A stretch of DNA of 64,000 bases from Symsagittifera roscoffensis (taxonomy: Eukaryota > Xenacoelomorpha > Acoela > Convolutidae), in contig NC_087062.1 of assembly GCF_963678635.1 (NCBI RefSeq), positions 44,652,395-44,716,394 of the forward strand. Direction: 5' to 3'. The translations under genes were made by a program, and so were the position numbers. A model generated the notes under the pieces. That model saw nothing but the letters and a program-made list of their open reading frames with translations. It had not been told where the DNA came from and searched no databases. Positions within the stretch are counted from its first letter, which is position 1; every line of letters begins with the position of its first letter. This document shows, in pieces, positions 1 to 10,580 of the stretch.

Positions 1-1
1 C

Positions 2-3000
2 CGCCTAGGGCCCTTGGCAACGGAGACGGTTGGAGCCGTAACCGTCGCTCCGAGCTCAAATGTGAGAGACAGGCTGGGGACTGCCCCTCCTCCCAGGCCG
101 CAATCGATTGGAAGCCGACTCGGCAGATCGGTGGAACAGAGTAATAGAAACAACTCCCAGACCGCGTCTAGGAGGAATGATTCGCCTGCCACGACGAATC
201 CTGCTTCGACGGCAGGATCGTCGACAAGCACCGTGCCAGCGGAGGGAATTGAATCCGGCAGCAGGTTGCTTTGGAATAGTTCAGATCCTAGCCATTGGGG
301 TCAGTATAAGACGGACATGTCGGCGAAGTTGAACATGAATACCCTGACGTGTCGGGAAGATGTGATGAGAATGACTGGCGGTGAAAGTCCCACAGTGTCG
401 CGACTTTATCGGATACCGGGCGTGGATTGGCTGCTAGCAGAGCAGGAGAAATTCAGCTCCTCGACCTCACTCCGACATGCGGACTTGGATGGATTGCCTC
501 ATGACAACACCTTTGGACCTCTAAACACCCGGTCGCTCACCGACGTTCGAGATAGGGCACGGGAAAGGACACCACCAGTGCGCAAAGGCAAGTTTCAGAC
601 GGAGAACAAACCCAGCAACAAGCATCACAAGATGTTTAGACAATTCTCTAAGCCACCCGGTCAGACGCCGGGCGAGTATTCTAGGGATTATCCCCGAACC
701 ACAACAGTGTTTGGAGACGACAAGAGATATGGGAATCTGAAGGCCCCAGTAGGTGATGGCCTTTTTGCAGCGTATGATCCCTTGGACATGAAGGCTGCCA
801 AGTATCTGGTTGTGGCCGGCTCCGATTATCTCTATACACCCCGTTCTCTATTCTGGCCTGATGTGATTTTCTTAACGGCGCCTAAGCTGGACTGGGGACA
901 GGCGATAGGCATGATGATAAGTGTACGGAGAGTGGTCAGCATGGAGCCGCAGGTGATAGTGGTTGCAGGCGCGAATGATCATCTACAAAGCAGAGGCCTA
1001 TTGTCACGTCTGACGGATGGATCGATCCCGAGTAACGAAGTTATAGGGGAAGCGATCATGACACTGCTCTCGGCGATGGCCGAGGTAGAGGCAGCAGCAA
1101 GACAACGGTTCACCATGAATGTGGTGAAGGTGATCTTTGTATTGTCACCAGGCTACGCTGCGTTGCCTGAACCCCTTCAATTTGTGTACACGATGGTCAC
1201 GACGATAGCGGAGGGGATATATAACGTGATAATTCCTGCCCCAAACAGAGTGGTGGACCCGGTAAATTATTATCCGCACCGATCTGAGCTCCCCGCTGTT
1301 TGGTCTGACATCTCGAATGCCATACAGGGACTCAGAGATTGTAGCACAACTCGGTTGGTGCTAGACGAAGTTCTGGGGTTGGAGCTGTCCAACTTCGCAA
1401 GATTATTGAAGCTAAGACCAGGGGTAGGTGACGATCATCTGTTAGTACAACAGGTGGCTGATGATCTCTGGTTCAGGCAGATGGATCATAAAGAGAACGA
1501 GCAGGGAAGGATGATCAGGAAGAACATGACGTCAGCAGAAGAGGACCTCATGGCAATGGCTTTGCGTACGAAGCCACACAACAACATATGGTTGTATCTG
1601 TCACCGAGGCTGTGCACCTTGGGTGAAGACGCGTTTGAGCATGCGCCGGCAATAATTAAAGAGATACACGCGTATTTGAAGAGTCTACTTGATGCCCGGG
1701 AGTTGGCTGGAGGCAAGATGTTGAAGCTGATGCAAGACGTGAATACGATGTCGCTGGACAAGTTCCAAGCGGACGTGCTGGCCACGAAAGCACAGTACGA
1801 ACGATCGGATGCTATCTTGGGCGGAATGGGAGTGGGATGGACGCCATCTTTCCTATCGACGTGCTACCCGAGGGCATCTAGGAACCTGATCGCAAGTTTT
1901 GTCAAAGACATCAGGAAGTTGTCGATTGGCCTGGTGTTAGCCTTATACGTGACATTTGGTCATGAAAACTTTGTGAAAGGACCGGCAAACCTCTTTACCC
2001 AAGCGTTGGCCGATTTGAGGTTGGATGGACTCTTGACCCTGATTGCCATGACCTATGGTCGGCTGGGAGACTTGCTTGTGCTATTGCGTTACCCTGAACA
2101 ACTGCAGGGACCCAGTCGTGAGTTCAATGCACAGATGGAAACCGCCTCGCTCAGGAAGATGAAAGACTGGAGGACTCTCCTACTTCAATACCTCCTGCAA
2201 CAGAACAGAAGCGTAACAGGAGAGGACAAAGTGGCGACGAACGCAAGCGAATGCAAACAGTATTGTGGCATGCCCTTATTAACAGACTTAGCCGTCATGA
2301 TGCGGATTGATCCGTTGGCTCTGGTCCACGGACTAAGGGAATTCGTCACAGTGGTTTATGGACCGGTGATGTCCTTTGCGTTCCCGGATGTACAAGTTAA
2401 AGCGTACAGGAATTCAGTGTTGTACGTCAACCTGGTCTCAGTAGTGGATTGTTCAGTGCTGAATTGGGTAGAGCAGAGTGAACTGAGAAAGCTGGCTAGC
2501 GATGATAGGCTGTTCGGAAGAATAGCAGAGCCAGGTTGGGTGTTGATGGATTTCAACAACCACTTCAAATGCCGAATGGGTCGTGAGGATCTGTCCCACA
2601 TCCAGTTCAACCCAAAACTCTGGAATCTGAGACCAGTGGTGAAAGATACAGGAGAGGCTGTGGGAGTACCTCAATTGCCGGGAGCCTATGCCCATGCAAA
2701 AGAGAATCAACAGACATGGCTTCCTGGGTCCAGGCCGCTGCCGGACCAATGCCATCGATATCCACCGATAAGGAGGATGTTGTTGGGAGTCACATCTCCC
2801 ATCATTGCCCCTCGTATCGGAGCGGCTCGTGACGCGGAGAAGAGAATGCAGAAGTGGAGTGGAGGGATGGAGCCGCGCTTCATCAGCTGGAACGTCGCTG
2901 CCGCGCACACGTTCGACTTCTCATTTCCTGATGCCTGGAGCAGGAAGAAGATCAAAGCACTACCCTCCAGGAGACCAGAGGTCTCGGCTGAAACGTGGAA

Positions 3001-6000
3001 TGAAGTGTATTCTTCCGCGGACGACTTATCAAGACTGAAGTGGTCAGGAGAAGCGAAGGTGGTGATGCTGGAGGTGGCAAGTGAGAGCAGAGGTGGCTCA
3101 TATGTAACGATAGAGGACCTGGCCCCACATGGTGAGGAGTTAGTAGAGTTCCTGGTCGATGATGAATTGTTTTATCATGCAGGAGACATGGCCGTACCGG
3201 CTCGGCCGGATTCGGGCACAGACGCGCGACAAGGACCCTCGGGACCTAGGCCGAAACCTGATGCGGACGACGATGAATTGATGGATCAGGACGATAACGA
3301 TGACTGGACCGGAAGTAAGACGGAGAAACCGGGAGAGACCGATCTAGGAGCGTTGGAAAGGGACTTGCTAGAGTACCGGTTCAGTGAAGACGACGATGGG
3401 GAAGTCGATGGGAGTTTATTGCTAATGGCACCATCGTCCTTCATGTCTCCTACAAAGGAGGCGTCAGCCGATCTATCTCCGATAGACCCAATAAGCCAGG
3501 CTAGAGAGTGCCGAAGCAGGGATCCACAGAAGCTGCTTTATGAATCGCCAAGGAGGAGGAAAATCGAAGAGTCTATGAAGATATCGTTCCTCAGCACATT
3601 ACCAGAAGAAGAATGGGAAAGATATCAAATGGAGTTGGAAGGCAAGACAGGAGCAATCTGGAGTCGAGTAAACTTCATGGAGAAATCTTGGGACGTGATA
3701 AGGCGATATGGGACGCAGTCCATAATGAAGGTGGGATTGAACCAACCCATCATGCGTGAGGTCCTGGAGAAAATAGTGAGCTCCATGGAGTCGGATGTGC
3801 TGACCGAGTCAGTAACAGAAGACAGTGCCGATGATCAGCATGTTGCAAAGAAATTACCTGTCAGACGAGCCAGGAAAGGGCTGAAGCGACTAAAAGGGAA
3901 GACAGGAAGTCGAGCCATGAACCCGAAAGTGGTGAAGTCAAGAGCCAACGCAGTGGTGACCTCTTTAGCGAGCGCAGGTCGCTCAGGCGAGAGCGGGCAG
4001 GGAGATACTACAACGCTGACAGGGGGAGAAAAAGAGAATCTGATACCCCCTATGCTCTTGGCAGGTCTGACCGTGACCGCCACAAGGTCGAAGAAGACGG
4101 CGCGAACCCTGGCAGACACCAAGTTAGAAATGGAAGTAATCAGTCAATGTGGATCTGGAGGACTTGAAGATTACAGGCCCTCGCGAATCAACATGGCCAA
4201 GTTGAAACTGGAAGGACAACTCGACGTGGTCGAGTACAGTCGAATAACTGTGCCGGAATCGGTCCACATGGGAGATCCGGCAGGGGGTTATGTGGAAATG
4301 TTGAAAGCGAGGAACTCCGCGAGAGGGCACCTGATGGCTTGGAACGAGAAGCGAGCCATGCAAGAATACTTGAAGGGGCTTACGGAGAACTCCAACTTCA
4401 ATCGAAAAGAATATGGGACAGTAATGTCATCAGAAGCGAACGAAATTGGATTAGAAAAGTTGCTAGAGATTTCTTGGAGGGCGGCCCTCCAGAAATACTT
4501 TGATGAGACGATGAATGCACCTGCGACTGTAGCAGCATACCTGGCTCATCCTTGCGTGAGAACTGATCTGCAAGTACGACTGGCTTGGTGCTTGATGGGC
4601 ATCAAAAGGGCGGAGTATGAAGCCAGCAACGACTCGAAATCACGAGAACAGGAGCTAGAATTGATGGAAGCTTTACGAACATTGATCTCAAAAGACGATT
4701 CAGCGATAGCATGGGCTAAACGGAAGGATGCCCTTTGCTTTGTCAGGTTTGTGGTGGGTCGCATCCCCACTCCTGTGTTGGGAGAATGTATAAAGATCAT
4801 TCGGGAAAAGGGAGTTGATTGCGAAAGGAACTTCCTTAGGGCACTCCTAGAGCTATATCAGGACATGCCATTGACCGTGCCAAACAAGGAGTCGAATGAT
4901 ATGGAAAGCTATCGCAAGTTGGAAGAAGTGAGAAGATACTCCAACAAAGAATTGAAAGTGAGTCGAGACTTGATTGAAGCGGTCAGAGGACAAAAAGAGT
5001 TTGCAACCCTAGGGAGACTGAAGTCGTTCCAATACGTGTCTGGCATACCAGGGATGGCGTATAATCCCTTCGTGAACGAAGAAGCCAGGGAAGCATACTT
5101 CGACTACGAGCAAGTCACAGTGCTCAACTTCTGGGTTGAACGAATTAAGGAGATCGGAATGCTGATGGTGGAACAACCCAAGCTGGGAATTATTTTGGAG
5201 GAACGAGTAGTCGAACCCTCGATTCCCGAGCTAAAAGGGCAAGTGAGTTTTGATTGTGGTTCTTGGGACGGTCCCTTGAAAACCAGTCTAGTGGTGATGT
5301 GGGAACTCATGAAGCCTTCCTGGTGTCCCCATCCTAACGCAGGCTTAATCTGGGACATGACCGCGGATGTCATATTGGAAAGGGATGATGATGCGAGTTT
5401 ACATGATCTGGCCATGATACATCACCTGCTAAGCATGAGATTGATGAAGAAGAAGAGCAACCCGTCCACGGAGCTGTCCGAGGAAGGTACGTCGAGTGAT
5501 TGGTTGGAGCAAGGCACATGCTTGGCTCAACACAGTGGGATGGAAGGACATGTTTGTAACGTGGGACACTGCCTGATTACGCTGAGCGAGCAGCATCGAC
5601 AACTGGCACGATTGTATGGAAGATTAAGCATGTCAGATAAGAGTGCCATGGAATTGGTCGCAGACTGCCATGGGGTGACGGACGTAAACCTGATCACAGC
5701 CTTGGGATTTTGTAGCATGACGAGTTCGATAGAATCGCTCGAGCGCTTGGAGCGTGCCCATGAGCTAGTGGCGTCCCTCAGCGTGGAGATATTCCCTGGA
5801 GCATTACAGACAGAGCAAAAGATTGGAGGCTGGCGAGAAGCCCTAGAGAATGAAATGAATCTGAGGGATAGTGAAGCCTATCACAGACCTACTGGTTCAA
5901 AATATATGGTGGGTTCAAGCTCCGCGCCATACTGCAATAGCAAGTATCCTACGCACATGGTGGTGATGGATGCGAGGACGCAACAGGTGTTGGTTGACCA

Positions 6001-7063
6001 GCTTTTCTCTGTGCCAAAATGCGTGAGGTTGGCCAGAATGTCAGAGAGGTCATATGACTTGTTGGCAAAGATCTTTCGGGCAGTCCCGAAGAGATCCGAA
6101 GGCGAGTTGCAAGACGTTGTGGGTGAAGAGTTCATGATACTGAACGAAGGCAACGTGAGTGAGTTCCAGAAGCAGAAAGCGAGTGGAGCGTTACCCACTG
6201 AATTCCCCACCATAGAAGAGAAAGACGATCTACATAGAATCCTGATGGAAGTGGAACCGTTGCTGGGAGCCTCAGGGTATCGAACCCGAAGGAACATAGT
6301 GAGAACCCACGGGGAATATCCTTGCCACTGCTTAGCGCAGACGTTGTGGTACCCCAAACGTGGGAACCTGATCCTAATTTGGGACGTGGAGGAGTTGTAC
6401 TCCACGGGGTTGCCCGATCAGAATCAACCAGTGTCAATCGTGGTGGTTAGCGCCATGCTAGCAGTGAGATGGTTGGAGGCTTATGCGGACACAAATGAGC
6501 AGGAGACGGCCGTGCCGACTCCTGAACAGCTGAGCAACGTGAAAATGAGTAGTGAATTGGATCTTTTCAGAACCACTTGCAAGGTTCTGAGAATACCTAA
6601 AGCCATTGAAAGAATATGGTCAAGGCAAAGATTGATGCCTTGGTTCCGTGCAGTAATGACATCTTGGATGTATGAACGCGCGAAGCGTCACATGTCAAGG
6701 AACACGGAAGCCTATCAATCTTTCCAGCTAGACATAGGACCAGGAGCCTATAAGAGAGCTTTCCTGACGCATAGAAACGCGGTCACCACTGCGGTGAAGC
6801 GAGTAGCTGGAGCGCCTTGTGTTACTGAAGATGAAAAGAAAGAGGTCTTAAGAGCTGACCTAGAACGAAACGTGAGCCTGTGTCTTCACAACAGCTTTTG
6901 CAGGAACCGGGAGCAGAAGGTGAATGTGGACTTACTACCTTGTTGCAAACCGAGGCTGTTGGAGCAGGAGGGTTGGGGCACGGCCCGCAACTCTCTGGAC
7001 ATGTTAGAGAAAGTTCTGGAAGACAGTGACGCTGAACATCAGGATGGAGAAATGATGGAATGA
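2..7063 (+). CDS. Giant ORF of a retroelement, with degenerate SGNH-like region (5'-truncated by window edge)
   Basis: One frame stays open from the left edge to a TGA at 7061-7063. Position 14 is TTG, not ATG, and no stop precedes it, so the true start lies outside the window; the first in-frame ATG is at 317. Counting the codon at 14 as residue 1, residues 1-80 are Ser/Thr/Pro-rich and probably disordered. Residues about 265-425 look like an SGNH-hydrolase fold: VVAGSDYLY (269-271 GSD where GDS is expected), VVAGANDH (block III-like GxND, 319-322) and D415...H422. Other landmarks are an acidic linker (about 1083-1100), a basic, NLS-like stretch (about 1279-1300), a Cys/His cluster (C1836, H1840, H1846, C1848, H1852, C1853) and HGEYPCHC (2099-2106). 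I cannot name the family. A broken homologue sits downstream of gypsy pol at 23.5-26.8 kb, which marks this as an accessory retroelement gene rather than a host gene. The missing GDS serine makes esterase activity doubtful. Confidence 0.85.
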   Translation, partial: RLGPLATETVGAVTVAPSSNVRDRLGTAPPPRPQSIGSRLGRSVEQSNRNNSQTASRRNDSPATTNPASTAGSSTSTVPAEGIESGSRLLWNSSDPSHWGQYKTDMSAKLNMNTLTCREDVMRMTGGESPTVSRLYRIPGVDWLLAEQEKFSSSTSLRHADLDGLPHDNTFGPLNTRSLTDVRDRARERTPPVRKGKFQTENKPSNKHHKMFRQFSKPPGQTPGEYSRDYPRTTTVFGDDKRYGNLKAPVGDGLFAAYDPLDMKAAKYLVVAGSDYLYTPRSLFWPDVIFLTAPKLDWGQAIGMMISVRRVVSMEPQVIVVAGANDHLQSRGLLSRLTDGSIPSNEVIGEAIMTLLSAMAEVEAAARQRFTMNVVKVIFVLSPGYAALPEPLQFVYTMVTTIAEGIYNVIIPAPNRVVDPVNYYPHRSELPAVWSDISNAIQGLRDCSTTRLVLDEVLGLELSNFARLLKLRPGVGDDHLLVQQVADDLWFRQMDHKENEQGRMIRKNMTSAEEDLMAMALRTKPHNNIWLYLSPRLCTLGEDAFEHAPAIIKEIHAYLKSLLDARELAGGKMLKLMQDVNTMSLDKFQADVLATKAQYERSDAILGGMGVGWTPSFLSTCYPRASRNLIASFVKDIRKLSIGLVLALYVTFGHENFVKGPANLFTQALADLRLDGLLTLIAMTYGRLGDLLVLLRYPEQLQGPSREFNAQMETASLRKMKDWRTLLLQYLLQQNRSVTGEDKVATNASECKQYCGMPLLTDLAVMMRIDPLALVHGLREFVTVVYGPVMSFAFPDVQVKAYRNSVLYVNLVSVVDCSVLNWVEQSELRKLASDDRLFGRIAEPGWVLMDFNNHFKCRMGREDLSHIQFNPKLWNLRPVVKDTGEAVGVPQLPGAYAHAKENQQTWLPGSRPLPDQCHRYPPIRRMLLGVTSPIIAPRIGAARDAEKRMQKWSGGMEPRFISWNVAAAHTFDFSFPDAWSRKKIKALPSRRPEVSAETWNEVYSSADDLSRLKWSGEAKVVMLEVASESRGGSYVTIEDLAPHGEELVEFLVDDELFYHAGDMAVPARPDSGTDARQGPSGPRPKPDADDDELMDQDDNDDWTGSKTEKPGETDLGALERDLLEYRFSEDDDGEVDGSLLLMAPSSFMSPTKEASADLSPIDPISQARECRSRDPQKLLYESPRRRKIEESMKISFLSTLPEEEWERYQMELEGKTGAIWSRVNFMEKSWDVIRRYGTQSIMKVGLNQPIMREVLEKIVSSMESDVLTESVTEDSADDQHVAKKLPVRRARKGLKRLKGKTGSRAMNPKVVKSRANAVVTSLASAGRSGESGQGDTTTLTGGEKENLIPPMLLAGLTVTATRSKKTARTLADTKLEMEVISQCGSGGLEDYRPSRINMAKLKLEGQLDVVEYSRITVPESVHMGDPAGGYVEMLKARNSARGHLMAWNEKRAMQEYLKGLTENSNFNRKEYGTVMSSEANEIGLEKLLEISWRAALQKYFDETMNAPATVAAYLAHPCVRTDLQVRLAWCLMGIKRAEYEASNDSKSREQELELMEALRTLISKDDSAIAWAKRKDALCFVRFVVGRIPTPVLGECIKIIREKGVDCERNFLRALLELYQDMPLTVPNKESNDMESYRKLEEVRRYSNKELKVSRDLIEAVRGQKEFATLGRLKSFQYVSGIPGMAYNPFVNEEAREAYFDYEQVTVLNFWVERIKEIGMLMVEQPKLGIILEERVVEPSIPELKGQVSFDCGSWDGPLKTSLVVMWELMKPSWCPHPNAGLIWDMTADVILERDDDASLHDLAMIHHLLSMRLMKKKSNPSTELSEEGTSSDWLEQGTCLAQHSGMEGHVCNVGHCLITLSEQHRQLARLYGRLSMSDKSAMELVADCHGVTDVNLITALGFCSMTSSIESLERLERAHELVASLSVEIFPGALQTEQKIGGWREALENEMNLRDSEAYHRPTGSKYMVGSSSAPYCNSKYPTHMVVMDARTQQVLVDQLFSVPKCVRLARMSERSYDLLAKIFRAVPKRSEGELQDVVGEEFMILNEGNVSEFQKQKASGALPTEFPTIEEKDDLHRILMEVEPLLGASGYRTRRNIVRTHGEYPCHCLAQTLWYPKRGNLILIWDVEELYSTGLPDQNQPVSIVVVSAMLAVRWLEAYADTNEQETAVPTPEQLSNVKMSSELDLFRTTCKVLRIPKAIERIWSRQRLMPWFRAVMTSWMYERAKRHMSRNTEAYQSFQLDIGPGAYKRAFLTHRNAVTTAVKRVAGAPCVTEDEKKEVLRADLERNVSLCLHNSFCRNREQKVNVDLLPCCKPRLLEQEGWGTARNSLDMLEKVLEDSDAEHQDGEMME

Positions 7064-7067
7064 AGAT

Positions 7068-7097
7068 GACGGAGGAAGAGAAGAGAAGGAGAAAAAA
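7068..7097 (+). other. Polypurine tract after the giant ORF
   Basis: A 30-base run made almost wholly of A and G starts five bases after the stop of the giant ORF. In LTR retrotransposons the plus-strand primer (polypurine tract) lies exactly between the last gene and the 3' LTR, so this supports the giant ORF being the last gene of such an element. The 5' partner is outside the window. Confidence 0.5.
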
Positions 7098-8300
7098 CTT
7101 GATTGTCTTTGTGTGTAAAAACTTGAACAAATCAACCAAGTTTTGATTATTGAACTTGTGAAACTTTTTGTTTTGATTTAGTTTGGTCAGACCAAACTTT
7201 GAAAATTGTTGCAATTGTTAAAATTGTTGAAATTGTTGATTTTAGTTACTACTATCTATGTATGTATATAAGGAGCATAGGTGAGTATATTTACCTATTT
7301 ATTCCCGACTGAAGTTTTTAACCTGTGTAAGACACAAATTCACTGTGTGGCGACATGGTAAGTTTGAGTAAACTCGCTCGAGAAGGGTGGGTAACTCAAT
7401 AACTTTCCTAGCCACAGAGTTTCTTAGTTTTAATATTGAAAGGACCGCATAAATGACTAATTATACTTGGTGAGTGAAGTTAAGTTAATTTTAACGGGTG
7501 CGTGGCCGTGCCACGTCCCACTTTTTAATCAGAAGCGAAAAGAAGTTTTATGGCGAGATGACGTAAGTAGTCAGAAAGGAAATTTTATCTAGGACACTCC
7601 TCATGGTGCAACTTTTGTGAAAATGTTGAAAGGCAGTGAGATGTAGTACGATGCCATTTGTGAACACGTAGTGAGTTGAGGTGGAGTAGATAAATTTCAT
7701 TTTCTTATGCGATTTGTAAGATTGGTTACAGAAAACTGGATACCTACTTGACGATAACCCGGTGTTGTGCGATCAATAGGGACATTGATGGAGACTTGTC
7801 CGGGGAGTATGTGCCATTCCGCCGGATGACACAGTATAACCTTCCCGCGACGGAAAAAAAAGTGACTAAAGGCCTTACGAACAGAAAAGTGTTGCGACGG
7901 AGGGTCAGAATGTTCTGGAATTTTTATTTTTAAAATTTCGATTTGAAGGAGAACATTTCTGAGAAATAGAAAAAAGACGGCCATTTTGAATAAAATAGAG
8001 AAAAATCAGAACGACGCCATATTTTGTGACGAACGGTTGTATCCGAGACGAGAAAATTACGGAGCCTCTTATCGTGGCAATAACACACGATAAGGACCTT
8101 AGTGACGGATATTTGTGGAGACGGAGGCTTCAGTGGGGGGAAGAGAAATACCACGGAACCCTCCCGGGACACGAAATAGAGGAGATAAGAGTGTTGTCTC
8201 AAGAAAATCACGGGAGCGGAGGCTTGGTCCCCCAGAGACTGTTATATGTGAAGGGACTGTGTAAACTAGCCATAACAGTTGCTGTAATGTCCTAGATCTG
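7098..8300 (+). repeat. Probable 3' LTR / 3' terminal region of the giant-ORF element
   Basis: This is a non-coding stretch directly after the polypurine tract. It contains GGGAGTATGTGCCA at about 7803-7816, which resembles GAGGAGTATGTGCCAGTCGG at 27225-27244 in the LTR-like sequence that ends the second giant element, and there is weaker similarity around it. It also holds a TATATAAGG-like box near 7263. The LTR boundaries cannot be set because the 5' LTR lies left of the window. The right end at about 8300 is a guess. Confidence 0.4.
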
Positions 8301-8439
8301 AATTAAACACCGTTATTATTTAATATTTCAGAGCATGAGTAGATAGAGAAAGGAAAAGGTCAATCCATCTCCAATGGATTTAATATAAAACTGTCACACA
8401 AAAACATATAGAAATAGGTGGTTCGAGCCGTGTTTTTAA

Positions 8440-8700
8440 TGACAATCACGTAGTCTGAGGATCCGAGACTCAGCTATGTGGTTGTGTTCGCATGCAAACG
8501 AAAGCTGATCAAAAGTCGTTTGACTGATGGCCTAAAAATAGTAACTTTTTACTTTGCCCTAGACAGACCAGAAAATCAACTGGCAAGGTCGAGACGGTGA
8601 AAAACGAGTGGAATTAAGGTAACTGACGCCTGCCAGTCGTCAATAGGTACTTTTTCTACGCTCCGTCGCTGTGTGATATTTGGGCGAATGTTACACAAAA
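8440..8700 (+). repeat. Dispersed repeat, copy 1 (also at 44.96 and 46.27 kb)
   Basis: The words GGATCCGAGAC, TATGTGGTT, CGTTTGACTG and AAGGTCGAGACG occur here in the same order and spacing as at 44984-45120. The segment 8615-8700 (CTGACGCCTGCCAGTCGTCA ... GAATGTTACAC) matches 46340-46415. It is non-coding and its class is unknown. It may be the body of the element whose Helitron-like end lies at 8.86 kb. Confidence 0.5.
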
Positions 8701-8835
8701 TGATAAATCAGTCCCATTTGTACCAAAATAAAAAATCAATCCCGTTAGTACCAAAAAAATTCAATTGGCCTAAGACTATTAAGCCGACTACTTTAAGCTC
8801 TTGGTTTAAGGTCGCCGGTGGGTGCGCTACGCGCG

Positions 8836-8868
8836 CGTCGCCGCTTCGCGGCGATAACCGGCTCTAAT
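8836..8868 (+). mobile_element. Helitron-like 3' terminus (hairpin + CTAA|T)
   Basis: A perfect GC-rich hairpin, TCGCCGC-TTC-GCGGCGA (8838-8854), is followed nine bases later by CTAA (8864-8867) and T. Helitrons end in CTRR with a short GC hairpin 10-12 bases upstream and insert between A and T, and this fits that pattern. The matching 5' TC end was not found, no Rep/helicase gene is visible, and a chance hairpin cannot be excluded. Confidence 0.35.
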
Positions 8869-9099
8869 TTTCGTATAGAGTCCTAACCTCTGTTGGCAAG
8901 CTCGCAAAACGTTGGCGCGACTGCGGCGGTCACAATTCTGCTGTTTAGTTTTCTTGTTTGAACAGTAGAAAATTAATGTAATAATTCGTTGGCTCACAAT
9001 TCGACCAATCAGAAATCGAGTTGAACAAATGGGACCGATTTTTCATTTTGTTACAAATGACCGTTGGTACAAATTGGACGTCGCCGTAGCTTCTAATGT

Positions 9100-10030
9100 C
9101 AGTAGCTTTTGTAACAGTCGCCTACTTCGGTTACATATGAGGCTTAAGAAAAATAGGCCCTATAACCATTGGCTCAAGAGTCAGGGACACTTTCTCTTGT
9201 GTTTTTCTACCTCAAGAACGGTCGGAGTCAATTCGGTTCGCTTGCGACATGAGACTAGAACCCGTTACAGCTTAAAGGCTACTACCAAAATATCCCCCCA
9301 CTCTAGAATATGAGAACGTCCCCATACTTAGGTCTCAAAATACCCAAAATACGCGAACGCCGTTAAAAACAGGGTCGGAACAATCCGTTAAGTTACTTTT
9401 TATTGGACAGTGGAACTTTGATCCATTTCAGATGGATCAACCTAAAACTCGCCTTATCTCAACATAACAATCATAAAACACACTCGAGAAATTTAAATTG
9501 GGGACTCACATGTTGATGTACTCGAGTACAGGGAGTAATTAAATTGGTAAGCAACTCAAGAATTAGGTAATGTAACTAAATAAGTTTGATACTGGTCAGT
9601 TTTGGTAACAGAAGTAAGTTCTGGCTCTAGAATTTGAGTTTTTGTATGAACCATTGGGACACTCAAGCTGTCCACCTTTCCATTGAAGGTTCACTCTAGT
9701 TCGTTCCGAATAGTCGTTCTCTCTTCTTTTTATTATCTCTCCTCCTATTTCGGGATAAGACAGCTCTACTCGTGTCCTATTTTTATGTCTGGAAATTGCG
9801 AATAGCAATTTCCCGCTGTTTTTCTTGAGTAATTTCCCGCAATTGTAAATTCGGATGTTCTGATTTTTCACTTTGTGTTTTCAGTTGGTACGAGAAAACT
9901 GAGCATGACAGGCTCCATTCGAAATTTTGAAAATTAAAATTTCACTCCAAAATAACGTATTTGAGTGCCTCTCAAGGTCAAACTTCCAGACATGACCGAC
10001 TGGCACAACTTCATTGGGACGTCGCCGTGA
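9100..10030 (-). repeat. Inverted LTR-like copy of the giant-element family
   Basis: The reverse complement matches 27225-27880 block by block: the GTGCCAGTCGGTCAT / GGAAGTTTGACCTTGAGA block (here near 10000), TTGCTATTCGCAAT (near 9800), GGAAAGGTGGACAGCT (near 9680), GGTTGATCCATCTGAAATGG (near 9430) and GGCGTTCGCGT (near 9355). The left part (9105-9240) also matches 29160-29280 and 31390-31505 in the reverse sense. It lies head-to-head with the direct fragment at 10.36 kb and is probably a solo or truncated LTR from another insertion. Confidence 0.6.
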
Positions 10031-10354
10031 AAAGCTTTTAATATCAGTAGCTTTGCGTTGGTTTCAGCTTGGTCTATGACCTCCCATGACATTCTAGTGC
10101 TCATTCTCTCGTTTCTAACTTGCCTTAGATGTTGTGCTATCAGTCCTCATTTCTAGCAATTAGATGTTGAACCGTTTGCCCAAAAAGTTTGGATTACCAT
10201 CCCCGAAATGGAACCCCTTCTTGTCAATATTCTCAATTACCCATGGAGGTAGGTTCTTGCCAGTGCTCTTGATGAAATTTCCTCAGATGATTCTGTCAAG
10301 GGTGATGTGGCAATTTTAAGAACCCAAGATGCTGGATATTGGTTGTCATACTGT

Positions 10355-10530
10355 GTCAGTCGGCCATTTTTGGAAGTTTGACCTTGAGATGAAAGTTTAC
10401 GTTTGATTTTAGGGACAAAAGCAATTTATCAAAAATTCGAATTGACCATGTCATGCTCAAGCTTCTCGCGACAACTAAAAATCTTGACTGGGAAGGTGGA
10501 CAGCTGAAGCTGCGAAATGGTTACGTTAAA
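10355..10530 (+). repeat. 5' LTR-like fragment of the second giant element
   Basis: The run from GTCAGTCGGCCAT through GGAAGTTTGACCTTGAGAT, AAATTCGAATTGACCATGT and GGTGGACAGCTGAAGCTGC matches 27230-27560 in the same orientation. An internal block of about 190 bases that is present at 27 kb is missing here. It sits just upstream of the first gag-like frame, as a 5' LTR should. Confidence 0.5.
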
Positions 10531-10580
10531 CAGCTGTCTATAACCAGAATTGTAAATAGAAAGAAAATATAAAGAAAGAT

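Noticed and set aside
14-16. Start codon of the giant ORF
   Set aside because: The codon is TTG and the frame is open upstream to the window edge, so no start can be assigned here.
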